Below are positions 1-11,413 of a DNA stretch of 64,000 nucleotides, in pieces. Within the stretch, counting starts at the first letter, position 1. The number at the start of each line of letters is the position of its first letter. The DNA is taken from NCBI RefSeq assembly GCF_037975245.1, contig NC_092583.1, positions 353,764 to 417,763 of the forward strand, in the 5' to 3' direction. Under the pieces are notes generated by a model. The model made no database searches and was not told the DNA's origin. It saw only the letters and a program-made list of their open reading frames with translations. Both the position numbers and the translations under genes were made by a program. The DNA comes from Apostichopus japonicus. Taxonomy: Eukaryota > Echinodermata > Holothuroidea > Aspidochirotida > Stichopodidae.

Positions 1-510
1 TATTGCAATAATTCCTCATCCTATATACATCCCTACCAGAGGGATGGGGGGGGGGAGGGGCGAAAGTTACGGCCAAAACAATGGCAAAAATAAATAAATA
101 TCCTATATGATACTCAATATACTACTTGCTTTAATAGCAGGATATGATCTGCTTTTCAGTGGTTGGAGTAAATAGGTTAAAGTTAGTAGGTTAGATTTAA
201 GGGTTTGAGTTGGGGGTTAGAGTCATAGGTGTAGGAATATCAGGGCAGGGGTGCCAGCCTCTCACTCCCCCAAGTTTGAAGGTAAATACTAATGTAATGC
301 AGTCAATGTGCATAAGGTTGTTGCAATTATGCACAGTGGCGGGGCTAGGGGGGGGGGGAATATGTGTACTATTGTTGGTTGTCAGGTGCCTGGAAATCGC
401 ATCTAAAGATACTGAATTTTAATTTTTTCTTAGTGTTTACGTTTACTATGAAAACGTGAACATCACAAGCATGCCATTGAACTGCAAACTGGAAGAAGAA
501 AAATAATAAT
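1..510. other. Non-coding DNA at left edge
   Basis: No exon or element could be supported here. There is a run of G around 46-60 and another around 349-358. It probably lies in an intron of the minus-strand gene whose exons are at 2432-2579 and 3980-4006, because that gene's last visible donor points toward the left edge. Confidence 0.5.
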
Positions 511-859
511 AGATCACCAAAACCCCTCCCCATTCCACTCCATGGCACATCACCAAAACCCCTCCCCATTCCCCTCCATGGCAGATCACCAAACCCCTCC
601 CCATTCCACTCCATGGCACATCACCAAAACCCTCCCCATTCCCCTCCATGACAGATCACCAAAACCCCTCCCCATTCTCCTCCATGGCAGATCACCAAAA
701 CCCCTCCCCATTCCACTCCATGGCACATCACCAAAACCCCTCCCCATTCCACTCCATGACAGATCACCAAAACCCCTCCCCATTCCCCTCCATGGCACAT
801 CACCAAAACCCCTCCCCATTCCCCTCCATGGCAGATCACCAAAACCCCTCCCCATTCCC
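511..859. repeat. 36-bp minisatellite, left half (about 10 copies)
   Basis: Tandem 36-bp units built around ATCACCAAAACCCCTCCCCA, with C/A and G/C variants (CATTCCMCTCCATGRCASATCACC). The unit is a multiple of 3, so both strands stay open over long stretches; those frames are artefacts. It continues at 1468 after a transposon insertion. Confidence 0.97.
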
Positions 860-1467
860 CAAGGGCGGCGGAACCGGGGGGCACAGGGGGCACGTGCCCC
901 CCACTTTTGCTCAGGTTAAAAATGTGCCCTTTTTCTACATAAAAATTGAGGTGTCTCAAGTTAGCAAGAGGCCAGGGAACCAGAATGAACACTCGGGAAG
1001 GGCCGTTTCCGGCCATCTGAGGGCATTGTAAAACCAAAAAAATTATTGTACGCTCCGCGCCAACTGATGGTGGCGCTCCGCTCAGATAGTCGTGCATATA
1101 ACTTTGCAAATCTTGGCTACGCCCCTGACTTTTAATGAATTTCTGTGGGTCAAACTCAAAGCTATTTCGAATGGAAAAAATGTGTTCAGATATTAACAAG
1201 AAATAAACTCTAATTCGGAAGATTCCTACATTAGCAACTAGCATGATTTCACCTCAGTTTGTTCCTTGTTTCCCATTGGATATTGCAGTGCTAGTATGCA
1301 TATTTTCCTTGAGGGGGAGGGGGGGGGGGCGTTGATTGAGTGATGTGTATACGCAAATAAGATAATGCAATAAGAGTTATAAAGGCTACATCAGTCCAAT
1401 CGAATTTCTGCAAATTGCCCTTTGATGTCGGTGCCCCCCCAGATTAAAAGTGCTTCCGCCGCCCTTG
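860..1467. mobile_element. hAT-type nonautonomous element inserted inside the 36-bp array
   Basis: The 608-bp element has terminal inverted repeats beginning CAAGGGCGGCGGAA (the right end reads TTCCGCCGCCCTTG). It is flanked by a perfect 8-bp duplication, ccattccc, at 852-859 and 1468-1475. Removing the element and one duplication restores the 36-bp unit phase exactly. Eight-base duplications and CA-starting repeats of this kind are typical of hAT transposons. There is no transposase. It holds the core around 1048-1090 (CGCTCCGCGCCAAC then GGTGGCGCTCC) that is shared with the elements at 18090 and 49893. An inner hAT-like end around 1115-1127 (ggctacgcccctg) suggests it may be composite. Confidence 0.85.
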
Positions 1468-1878
1468 CCATTCCCCTCCATGGCAGATCACCAAAACCCC
1501 TCCCCATTCCACTCCATGGCACATCACCAAAACCCCTCCCCATTCCCCTCCATGGCAGATCACCAAAACCCCTCCCCATTCCACTCCATGGCACATCACC
1601 AAAACCCCTCCCCATTCCACTCCATGGCACATCACCAAAACCCCTCCCCATTCCCCTCCATGGCAGATCACCAAAACCCCTCCCCATTCCCCTCCATGGC
1701 AGATCACCAAAACCCCTCCCCATTCCCCTCCATGGCAGATCACCAAAACCCCTCCCCATTCCCCTCCATGGCAGATCACCAAAACCCCTCCCCATTCCCC
1801 TCCATGGCACATCACCAAAACCCCTCCCCATTCCCCTCCATGGCAGATCACCAAAACCCCTCCCCATTCCCCTCCATG
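1468..1878. repeat. 36-bp minisatellite, right half (about 11 copies)
   Basis: Continuation of the array at 511-859 with the same unit and variants. It ends in a shortened copy near CCATGCATGG. Together the two halves give about 21 copies that predate the transposon insertion. Confidence 0.97.
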
Positions 1879-2431
1879 CATGGCAGATATTTGTTAACAA
1901 AGGCTCATTATTTTGTGCTCCCGCTGAATTTAGCCTAATCGTAAGTCTCCAGTACAAATAATCCTCCAAGATTTATGAGGAACAATTCCAATTCCTATAA
2001 AGACAAATAAATATTATAAACACATTTTCAAATTGCTGCCACAGAAGTAAATGTGTTTGAAATTTGACAGAATAAAAGAAATGTTGAATATTTGGCTTCA
2101 TAATAGGGCTTCAAATTCAAGAGCCATATTGATCACAGCTTCGATGTGTTTGCAGAGATAATATTGTTACAGTGATTTGTCCCCACCAGCGAGATTGTAT
2201 TTTTTACAAATGTGTATGTTTGAGCGAATATTGCAAACTTATGCCGCAGCAGAATAGGGTGTGTGTGTGCATATATCGGATAACCGGAACAATGGCGTCG
2301 CCAGACATTTCAATCTTGGGGAGGGGGGTGCACAGCACTTAATTAGGGGGGGGGGGCACAATGTTGGGAGGGAGGGGGTGTGTGGATATATTGCATAACC
2401 GGAATGAAGATATACCATGAACATTACTTAC
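1879..2431. other. Non-coding; short imperfect duplication
   Basis: No exon seen. Around 2258-2295 and 2380-2412 a segment containing GTGTGTG, ATAT and ATAACCGGAA occurs twice. It brackets G-rich sequence (2316-2380) that may be a decayed insertion. Confidence 0.4.
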
Positions 2432-2579
2432 CTCCTCTTCACAGGAACTTTGGACAACCAACATGATAACGATGAGTAACAAACACATCCAAACATTGAT
2501 ATGTTTTCCTTTAGGGTGCGTCATGTTGACAAATCGTTGGGTTTTATGTGGGACTGGAGACTCGCAGACACTGTCCATT
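2432..2579 (-). CDS. Unrecognised membrane/secreted protein, second exon
   Basis: This 148-nt minus-strand exon has a perfect donor (GAGGAG then GTAAGTAATG, intron toward lower coordinates) and an acceptor ending TTTGCTGTAG. Joined to the exon at 3980-4006 it reads in one frame for 58 codons. Residues about 41-51 are strongly hydrophobic (CLLLIVIMLVV), preceded by the basic stretch THPKGKH, so this is either a signal anchor of a type II membrane protein or a late-starting signal peptide (internal Met at about residue 28). It ends QSSCEEE. The gene continues off the left edge, and I cannot name the family. A rival reading as the 3' end of the sarcoglycan (phase 1 entry, stop after about 18 residues) cannot be excluded, but the hydrophobic segment favours a separate gene start. 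Confidence 0.6.
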
Positions 2580-3425
2580 CTACAGCAAACATATAATACT
2601 CTATAGGATGTGTTTGGACTTCAAGACTTTGGCTTGAAGAAACAACTTTCCAAAACTAATGGTTGAATATAAAACGGTCTCCTTACTATTGAGGAAATAT
2701 ATTTCCATAAATGTCAATTGTAATAAACTTGATCAGGATTGCACTGAAACTGTACACCCTGCTAGAGATACACTGGTGCATACCACAGTCTATGTAGTTG
2801 CAAATTAAAACTGTCTTTGTAAATTTTGTTTAGGCTTCGGTCATTTAATCGCCTTGCTGAGAGGAAAAGGGTTAGTCAAATACAATTATTGCAATTCGTA
2901 AAGACGTTAACAAAAGCATATTGTCCGTGTTAGTTGATCCCTGAACACCATGCTGCTTGATCATCAAAACACTGCGTTTTCTTTGTGTTTCTGTGTGTAG
3001 GAGACTTTTTGAGTCTCCCCAAAATTCCTTAAACAAAATTTAGTTCCAAATGGAGGTAGGGTCACTTACTAGTTAAAAGAAAAAGAAACCAATGAAAAAT
3101 TTAAAGTATGACGTAATGACAATTGTCATTTTGATTACCAGCAGTGCATGAAAATTTATTGCCAAGATTACAAGGAACAATATCATGGTGACTTTACATA
3201 ATATACCCAATACATATCATAATGTACTCAATACAATTAGCTTGTACTCAAACTGATTTATCTGAATACATTATATCTTTAGCTTCATGACTCAGTTTGA
3301 TTAATATGGGTACTCAAAATTATGAACTTGACTACCCCATATGTACTTAATATGATTAATCTTAATATGAAATATGGTTTGCTTGATTGCCCAACTTAAT
3401 TCACTTGAGTTATCAACATGTTTAG
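2580..3425. other. Intron-like AT-rich DNA
   Basis: It lies between two exons of the left-edge gene. No coding exon or defined element seen; the right part degenerates into GATTA/CTTGA-rich sequence leading into the array at 3426. Confidence 0.4.
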
Positions 3426-3700
3426 GTTGATTACTCAAAAATATTAGCATGTAATCACTATAATTAATCTGAAAATGCAATATGATTAGCTTGATTACTC
3501 AAAATGATTAGCTTGTAATCACTATAATTAATCTGAATATGCAATATGATTAGCTTGATTACTCAAAATAATTAGCTTGTAATCACTATAATTAGTCTGA
3601 AAATGCAATATGATTAGCTTGATTACTCAAAATAATTAGCTTGTAATCACTATAATTAATCTGAATATGCAATATGATTAGCTTGATTACTCAATTTTAT
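3426..3700. repeat. 64-bp AT-rich tandem repeat (about 4 copies)
   Basis: Units contain TGATTAGCTTGATTACTCAA, then TTAGCTTGTAATCAC and CTGAATATGCAATA. Decayed copies of the GATTA/ACTCAAT theme extend on both sides, from roughly 3210 to 3850. Confidence 0.85.
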
Positions 3701-3979
3701 TGATATTATTGCAAAATATGATTAGCCTGAGTGCTCAATATGATTAATGTGAGTACTAAATACAGTTAATTTGTACTCTATATGACTAAGTTCATTACTC
3801 ATGTGATTAACTTGACTAATTAATTATGATGAGCTTGATAACACTGTTTCACAAAACAATTACAAGATACAGTGATTGGATACAAATCCAATCTTCACCT
3901 ACTTCTTCACTGGATTACTGATCATTAGAGAAGGAAATTACAAAACACTATCAAAATTATGATTGTGTAAAATCTTTAC

Positions 3980-4006
3980 CTATTAGACTTCGGCATGCTG
4001 GTCATA
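3980..4006 (-). CDS. Unrecognised membrane/secreted protein, candidate start microexon
   Basis: The 27-nt minus-strand segment has a good pyrimidine-rich acceptor (GTGTTTATTCCAG) and a donor (AATAG then GTAAAG). Its ATG at 4003-4005 opens a frame (MTSMPKSNR) that continues without a stop into the 148-nt exon at 2432-2579. The frame agreement and both splice signals are the support; no homolog was recognised. If this were instead entered from the sarcoglycan exon at 12063 it would give one residue and a stop. Confidence 0.45.
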
Positions 4007-4040
4007 CTGGAATAAACACAAAAACTTAAGTAAGAAAAGT

Positions 4041-4361
4041 AGTAGAAACAATACCATACCAAATATCTCGTTAATGAAAATATCTTGTTAATGTATGGCA
4101 GTAGTAGAAACAATACCATACCAAATATCTCCTTAATGTATGGCAGTAATAGAAACAATACTATACCAAATATCTCCTTAATGTATGGCAGTAGTAGAAA
4201 CAATACCATACCAAATATATGATTAATGTATGGCAGTAGTAGAAACAATACCATACCAAATATCTCCTTAATGTATGGCAGTAATAGAAACATTACCATA
4301 CCAAATATATGATTAACGTATGGCAGTAGTAGAAACAATACCATACCAAATATCTCGTTAT
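4041..4361. repeat. 45-bp tandem repeat (about 7 copies)
   Basis: Unit built from GGCAGTAGTAGAAACAATAC, then CATACCAAATATCTCCTTAATGTAT written in two parts. Its length, a multiple of 3, creates a spurious 122-codon minus-strand frame. It begins about 35 bp from the acceptor of the microexon at 3980-4006. Confidence 0.93.
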
Positions 4362-4566
4362 CTCAACAGAAATTTGAAAGAATACTGTCTAAATAGTTGA
4401 AAAACTGACAATGTATTAAATCTCTATGCTATATTGTGAAATATAAAAACACAGAAATAAATATATGATGAATAAAACAAATATAACCATATTTCAGTTA
4501 ACAAAAGCAATGATATATTAAAGATTGCAGCACACCATTGTTACTATTTTAATGGTCAATGCACAA

Positions 4567-5290
4567 AAAGAAAGGTTTAAAGGTAACTAATTGGCTAATG
4601 AAGTAATGTTCTTGTAGTTAACAGAATGTATTTAATAATATATTCCATATAGTCAAGGTGCACATGCTATGATATTTTGAAATATACATGTCTTTGAAAT
4701 GCACAAAAAGAAAGGTGTAAAGGTAACTTGGCTAATGGTAGTTAACAGAATGTATTTAATAACAAGGGCGTAGGAACCGGGGGGGCTGGGGGGGCGCCAG
4801 CCCCCCAGTGAAAAATGTGGAGGGGCGGAAGTATCATTCCGCCCCCCCACTTCGCAAGTCAAAAAACCCCTTTTTCATTTCCAAATGAGTTAAAAAATCT
4901 CATTTGGAGCACCAAATTGCATCTAAGGCCAGGTGAAAATACAAAATTTAGTTTACAAAATGGAGTGGGTGTTGAAGTGTGCTATATTGCACCAAATTGC
5001 ATCTGAGGCCACCTGGAAATGCAAAAAAATCCAAAGGGGAGGGGGGCACCCCCTCCCCTTAGACCCCTCCCCCAGGCCGGCCATCAGTCTTCAGCCCCCC
5101 CACTCAAAAGTAACTTCCTACGCCACTGTTTAATAATATATTCCACATAGTCAAGGGGCACATGCTATGATATTTTGAAATATACATGTCTTTGAAATGC
5201 ACAAAAAGAAAGGTGTAAAGGTAACTTGGCTAATGGTAGTTAACAGAATGTATTTAATAATATATTCCACATAGTCAAGGTGCACATTCT
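4567..5290. repeat. About 120-130-bp direct repeat, 2-3 copies, split by a transposon
   Basis: A segment with GTCAAGGTGCACATGCTATG, then AAATGCACAAAAAGAAAGGTG and GTTAACAGAATGTATTTAAT, occurs in tandem. The middle junction is occupied by the element at 4763-5128. Confidence 0.85.
4763..5128. mobile_element. hAT-type nonautonomous element, 366 bp
   Basis: The left end is CAAGGGCGTAGGAA and the right end is the complement of CAGTGGCGTAGGAA (12 of 14 match). The perfect 8-bp target duplication tttaataa lies at 4755-4762 and 5129-5136. The interior is G/C-run rich at both ends, with two related subterminal blocks (caccaaattgcatctaaggc and ...ctgaggc). There is no transposase. The insertion is clean inside the tandem duplication 4567-5290. 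Confidence 0.9.
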
Positions 5291-6304
5291 ATGGTCTTTG
5301 CAATATGTCTACTTTATTCTTTTCTTTCTTCAAGTCAAAGTAGAGTTGAGTATCACCCTGGCAAATTTGTTCAGCTCCCATTCTTATATACAATGTAAAT
5401 TAGACACCTCTGTTATGACAATGTGGTAGGAGTCGTTTTAGGTGTTGAGTTTTGCTTTACAAAGTGACTTTCCAAAACATATCTGGCTGAGACAGACATA
5501 CATGATGGAAAACAATCTTCTCATATAGTATCTATTCCTGCATGTTGCATGGTTAAAATGTGAATGCAACCAGCTGTTTGTTTGTTGAAGATTCTAGTAG
5601 CACTGAACCAATACGACCGACATTGGGATTACTTGGTTCAACAAATGGTTAGGATAAGGAGTAGAAAATCATACTAATGTTATAACATTGCTTAAAATGA
5701 GTCACTAAACATGTTGCTATGGATACTCCTGTTATAAAAGCAAATGCAGATGGTACCCCATTTATATTGCATCTCAGCTTTTGCTAAAAACATGGATTAT
5801 TTTGATATTTATTTAGCTGTATCATCTTCAACATTATATTTTATATATAGTATGATACAATTAATCAATTGAACTTTGTTTATTAGAATGAACCAAGTTA
5901 AGCAACCGTCATAAAATTTTAGCACACACATTAAAAGATGAATTGTAAACAAACAAAAAACAATATGAAAACACAAAAGACTTTTGTTCAAACCACAAGT
6001 TTTAACACTCAAAATTTCAGAATTCTTAGTCTATTCTTGGCTACTTAAATCTTCTAAATATATTTAATCAAAGCCTTGGAAAAATCGGCTTCAATTAAAT
6101 AATTAACTCTGTATTCCTTCTTTGTGCATGCCTTTGTCAAACTTTGAAGATTACCTAGCAGCACACAAATGCAACACAAATTGGTCAACTTTTTTGTTTA
6201 TCTTTTTCATATTAAGAAACAAATGTACAGACTGACTGAGTGTGCTTTAGAGTTAAAAGTGTGCAACAAGAACATCAGGCAATTCTAGTGTACCATACAT
6301 AAAA
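5291..6304. other. Non-coding, nothing specific seen
   Basis: AT-rich sequence between the sarcoglycan 3' region and the left gene. No exon with paired splice signals and no repeat was identified. Confidence 0.4.
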
Positions 6305-6820
6305 TGTCTTCCAGTCTGTCTATGTATCAAGTAACGTCTTGTTTCTGATCTCCAACCTATCTGTGTATCAAGTAACATTTTGTATCTGATCTCCAGTCTG
6401 TCTGTGTATCAAGTAACTTCTTGTATCTGATCTCCAGTCTGTATGTGTATCAAGTACATCTTGTATCTAATCTCCAGCCTGTCTGTGTATCAAGTAACAT
6501 TTTGTATCTGATCTTCAGCCTGTCTGTTTATCAAGTAACTTCTTATATCTGATCTCCAGCCTGTCTGTGTATCAAGTACATCTTGTATCTAATCTCCAGC
6601 CTGTCTGTGTATCAAGTAACATTTTGTATCTGATCTCCAGCCTGTCTGTGTATCAAGTACATCTTGTATCTAATCTCCAGCCTGTCTGTGTATCAAGTAA
6701 CATTTTGTATCTGATCTCCAGCCTGTCTGTGTATCAAGTACATCTTGTATCTGATCTCCAGCCTGTCTGTGTATCAAGTACATCTTGTATCTAATCTCCA
6801 GCCTGTCTGTGTATCAAGTA
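6305..6820. repeat. 40/41-bp tandem repeat (about 12 copies)
   Basis: Unit built from ATCTCCAGCCTGTCTGTGTA plus TCAAGTAACATTTTGTATCTG, alternating with a shorter variant (AAGTACATCTTGTATCTAATC). The alternation of long and short units gives a two-unit higher-order period. Confidence 0.95.
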
Positions 6821-7959
6821 AGTTAATGTTTCTGATTTGTTGATTTTCATGTTCATTTTATTGCTAGCTTTCTTTACATTTCCTAACAAAGTTAGTTAGT
6901 AACATTCTGACACATGAAACAATGACAGTAGACATTACCAAATCATATGATTATCTAACACCTGAAAAAAGCTGTCTTAAATACATCTATAACTCTTGTC
7001 AAGTATCTTTAATTTTTAGTTATAGAATGAGTTTTTATTAACATGGGAATTCCCATTGTAGCAATGCTTCAATTACCACTGCTTTAGCATACAATTAAAA
7101 AACAACTGGCAGTTCAATAAGGACTAACCAAAATAAATACCAAAGGTACAGAAAAGAAATTAAACATTTGTGCTGCCGCAACAGAAATAGCCTGAAATCT
7201 GTTAAATGTCTTAAATACATGTTTAATCCTAATCAAAATGAATACTTGAGTTACATAAAAGAAAGTTAACATTTGTGCTGCCGCAACAGAGATCTGTTTA
7301 ATGATACATGCAGTAAGTTTGTCTGTATTGCAAATGAACCAACAGCATCAACCTGTGAAATTGATATAGGAAAGAAAAATGGAATTATAATTTAATATGC
7401 ACAAGCAGATAAAAGGGTAAACTGGGTCATAAAAACAAGGTGAATAAAGGTGAAAATATTAAACAGCAGCATGAAAGTGGCAGTACAGTTAGATTATAGC
7501 AATCATTAGTAATTTATTCAATTGGTTAATGGCATGTGATAAACCCAAATAATTATTTTCACAAGAAGAATTAAAATTAAAGAAATAATAATTTCACTCA
7601 GATCTTAACTAATCAGTAATAAAAAGGGGAATGAATTGCAATACACATCCAGCATAGCAAATATCCTGTGATTTATAATGAAGCATAAAACAATAAGACA
7701 GATATTACTATTGCTAATTGCATAGACTTAAGACTGCCACATATATACTTCATTATAATTAAAGATTCATTGGCAATAGAATATGACAACAAAACAATAC
7801 TTTCAATGACACAGGGCAGAGTGAGATTACACATTAAATACATTAGTATCGAAGGATGATGATGAGAGGGATATGCAATATTACAAATAATAATAATAAT
7901 AATATATAAGAATTTGTATATCAAGTTGGAAACTGCTCAGAAGTGCTGTAGGAGCAAGG
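6821..7959. other. Non-coding AT-rich DNA
   Basis: Apart from the candidate acceptor near 7353, only short features are seen: TTTGTGCTGCCGCAACAGA occurs twice (about 7168 and 7273), and there is a small AAT microsatellite near 7886-7904. No convincing exon. Confidence 0.4.
7340..7352 (-). other. Candidate sarcoglycan terminal acceptor
   Basis: On the minus strand a strong polypyrimidine tract ends ATTTCACAG at 7353. The following bases GTTGA, entered in phase 1 from the exon at 12063-12109, give Gly then TGA stop. That would end the protein at residue 420. It is one of several possible acceptors and is supported only by splice signal and phase. A minus-strand AATAAA-type signal occurs further downstream near 6856. 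Confidence 0.25.
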
Positions 7960-8262
7960 TAACACTAAAAGACATAACAGCTGGGATGAGCATTTACAAA
8001 TAAGGACGATTTGAGTCTCTTCTGAAATGTTGACAAATCCTGGATTGTTTTCATATGTTAAGGGGAGACTGCTTCAGAGCTATGGACCTGCTCTTGCAAA
8101 GCAGCAGTCTCCATAGGTGGAAGTGTGTATAGTCAGTTCAAATAGCATGTGTTGTGTTCTTGATCTAAGTACCCTACTTGGCCTGTGTTCCTGGAGGAGT
8201 TCCTGTACGTAGATCGGTGTTTTGAACACTAGCACAAAGATATCATAATTGATTCTACCGGC
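7960..8262. mobile_element. Decayed dispersed element, left part
   Basis: The text includes GGGGAGACTGCTTCAGAGCT, then CTCTTGCAAAGCAGCAGTC and TCAAAGCCAGTGGAGCTCTC. I recall similar wording from dispersed repeats in other animals, but could not check it. The element appears to resume after the 37-bp array at about 9525 (GTGTTTGTAACCAATCTGGC, then TTGAAGTTTATCAAG). I infer an old retroelement tail whose interior was amplified into the array. Confidence 0.4.
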
Positions 8263-9524
8263 AATTCAAAGCCAGTGGAGCTCTCAGATTTGGTGTTACA
8301 TGGTGATGTTAGTAGAGCTCTCAGATTTGGTGTTACGTGGTGATGTTAGTGGAGCTCTCAGATTTGGTGTAACGTGGTGATGTTAGTAGAGCTCTCAGAT
8401 TTGGTGTTACGTTGTGATGTTAGTGAAGCTCTCAGATTTGGTGTTACGTTGTGATGTTAGTGAAGCTCTCAGATTTGGTGTTACGTGGTGATGTTAGTGG
8501 AGCTCTCAGATTTGGTGTTACGTGGTAATGTTAGTGGAGCTCTCAGATTTGGTGTTACGTTGTGATGTTAGTGAAGCTCTCAGATTTGGTGTTACGTGGT
8601 GATGTTAGTGGAGCTCTCAGATTTGGTGTTACGTTGTGTTAGTGAAGCTCTCAGATTTGGTGTTGCATGGTGATGTTAGTGGAGCTCTCAGATTTGGTGT
8701 TACGTGGTGATGTTAGTAGAGCTCTCAGATTTGGTGTTACGTGGTGATGTTAGTGGAGCTCTCAGATTTGGTGTTACGTTGTGATGTTAGTGAAGCTCTC
8801 AGATTTGGTGTTACGTTGTGATGTTAGTGAAGCTCTCAGATTTGGTGTTACGTTGTGATGTTAGTGGAGCTCTCAGATTTGGTGTTACGTGGTAATGTTA
8901 GTGGAGCTCTCAGATTTGGTGTTACGTGGTGATGTTAGTGGAGCTCTCAGATTTGGTGTTACGTGGTGATGTTAGTGGAGCTCTCAGATTTGGTGTTACG
9001 TGGTGATGTTAGTGGAGCTCTCAGATTTGGTGTTACGTTGTGATGTTAGTGGAGCTCTCAGATTTGGTGTTACGTTGTGATGTTAGTGGAGCTCTCAGAT
9101 TTGGTGTTGCGTGGTGATGTTAGTGGAGCTCTCAGATTTGGTGTTACGTTGTGATGTTAGTGGAGCTCTCAGATTTGGTGTTACGTGGTGATGTTAGTGG
9201 AGCTCTCAGATTTGGTGTTACGTGGTAATGTTAGTGGAGCTCTCAGATTTGGTGTTACGTGGTGATGTTAGTGGAGCTCTCAGATTTGGTGTTACGTGGT
9301 GATGTTAGTGGAGCTCTCAGATTTGGTGTTACGTGGTGATGTTAGTGGAGCTCTCAGATTTGGTGATACGTGGTGATGTTAGTGGAGCTCTCAGATTTGG
9401 TGTTACGTGGTGATGTTAGTGGAGCTCTCAGATTTGGTGTTACGTGGTGATGTTAGTGGAGCTCTCAGATTTGGTGATACGTGGTGATGTTAGTAGAGCT
9501 CTCAGATTTGGTGATACGTGGTGA
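8263..9524. repeat. 37-bp minisatellite (about 34 copies)
   Basis: Unit is GTTAGTGGAGCTCTCAGATT followed by TGGTGTTACGTGGTGAT. Variants are distributed non-randomly (ACGTTG versus ACGTGG; AGTGAAG versus AGTGGAG), suggesting repeated block duplication. The array lies inside the dispersed element at 7960-9620. Confidence 0.97.
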
Positions 9525-9620
9525 TGTTTTCAGGTGTTTGTAACCAATCTGGCTGCACAGTTTTGGACACGTTGAAGTTTATCAAGAAGATATTTGCAAC
9601 TCAATAGGGCAAGGACAGGT
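9525..9620. mobile_element. Decayed dispersed element, right part
   Basis: Reads TTCAGGTGTTTGTAACCAAT, then CTGCACAGTTTTGGACACG and TTGAAGTTTATCAAG, continuing the element interrupted at 8262. Orientation and family are not established. Confidence 0.35.
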
Positions 9621-11413
9621 GATCAACTGGTTGCATGGGTCATCATAGTTGGGAGGACTGGGAATGGGGCATGCAGCTATAACAACTTACACCAAATCAT
9701 TGATCCAGTCTCACATTGACAAATGCTCAGTAAAATGGTCAAATTGCTAGACAAGTCCAAAGATTTATAGTTATTTAAATTTTGTTTACACAGGAACCAT
9801 AGCACACTATAAGATACAAGAGTAACAGCCTTTAAAACTGCTACACTAAATTATACCCTGACTCACATCATACTTCCTACTTCACAGGGCAAGGATAGGT
9901 TTATATACACTGAAGACAACAGTGAAGCATGCAGCTCACATAAGAACATATTCAACTCAACTGGGCACACAAAGATTAAACACTGCAGACAACAGTTATT
10001 ATGGTTGGAAAAGGGTGAGTGGAGATGAAGCATGCAGCTATAACAACTCACGTAAGAACATATTTAACTCAACTGAGCACACAAAGATTAAAAATGCACA
10101 TAATATCATCAGCAGAATGAAATATGTAAAATAACAATCCTCACTCCACACAAAGAGTTTACCTCCTCAAGTAGCCATCAGGTTGGGGAGGATGTCAGGG
10201 GGGGGGGGAGGTCATGATTGTTACAAAGAGGTCGGTTGGGCATGCATTATATGACATGTATTAAATCCTACTTCAAACTAGTCCAATATTTAGATGAAGA
10301 GATCAGGGCTACTACTGGCAAACAGAGAAAGCTGAAGTCCTTTGGTTGGTTAATAGGAAAAACAGATAAATAGAAATAGCATTAATAAAATACTTTATAC
10401 TTGATATACCTGTTACTTTTATTAATAGTGTTTAACATTATTCTCTTGATGAGAGCGATATCCTAGTTTGCTATTGCGTATAGGGTGAGTACTAGTTGTC
10501 CCTCGACTGAAAGGGTAGTTACATATAACATCTCTTTTCTCCATTTTGTAGATTTTGCGAGCACTTTGAAAACCTTGATAAAAACTTTAGTAAACACACT
10601 TTTTATTTTATCCAGCCAAAAGTTACTAATAATTGTTAATTTGGTGTATTTGACTCAATCAAACACTCCTCCCAAACTACTGAACCCCTCACAGCTAAAT
10701 ACACTCCAATGTTTTGATAGTATGTAATACAATAGTTGTCCTCATCCTATAAGAAGGTAGCTAGACTATGAGGATAGTCTGATGGTTTTGCATTAGTTAC
10801 TTTCTGTACAATTAGGATCACAAACTAAACACTTTGCAATCACACTTGGCTCATTTTAGTGTTATGACCAAGACAGATAGATAGTATTGTCATGAAGAAC
10901 ACTGATTGGCTTCAACATCCTGTATGATGTCCATAAGTTGGTGGATAGGTGAGGAAAGGGTGGGGTGTTGACTGGGAGAGCCAAATGAGAGTATTTGGTC
11001 TTGTGTGGTTAGTACTGTTATAACTAGAATACTGAATGGATCAAAGATGTTGAGTACAGTCCATGATTTGAAGGGTGGGGGGGTGGGGAAGGGGGAGGGG
11101 GGTTTGAGTGAAAGAACCAGGTGGGGTTGTATTTCTCACTAAACTTATTCCTTGTCAACAGTGACACCATCATGTGCAGACATAGCTATATGCAGTAGTG
11201 TTGTACCAATAATCTGTTAAAGAATTTGAATCAGCCTGATTTTTAGAGAATCATTAAAGGATAGGCACTGGTAACATTTCTAAGCAGCTACCCATTCTTG
11301 GTTTAGTTACCGTTATGCTAATAACGGTCCATTTTTTTAAACTAATATTCACAAAACATGTGTAAGTTGCAATCTTAGTGGAATAGAATGGTAACTTTTC
11401 TTCAATATCTATT
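9621..11413. other. Sarcoglycan 3'/intronic DNA with a two-copy repeat
   Basis: A segment of about 104 bp (GAAGCATGCAGCT, then AAGAACATAT and GCACACAAAGATTAAA) is present twice, around 9922 and 10026. A fragment occurs near 9667. Purine-rich G runs lie at 10198-10210 and 11074-11103. No exon recognised; the final sarcoglycan exon may hide here. Confidence 0.5.

Noticed and set aside
542-1969. Long open frames on both strands (up to about 207 codons) with GRGFGDLPWRGM or HHQNPSPFPSMA repeats
   Set aside because: They are translations of a 36-bp minisatellite whose unit is a multiple of 3; all frames stay open, the transposon splits them, and no splice or start context supports a protein.
3980-4006. 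Use of this microexon as the sarcoglycan stop exon
   Set aside because: Phase allows Val then stop, but the same segment joins in frame to the next exon of a separate gene and lies beyond several unrelated elements; kept only as an alternative.
3976-4344. 122-codon hydrophobic frame (MVLFLLLPYIKEIFG repeats) resembling a multi-pass membrane protein
   Set aside because: It is the 45-bp tandem repeat read in one frame. Only the last nine residues coincide with a candidate microexon.
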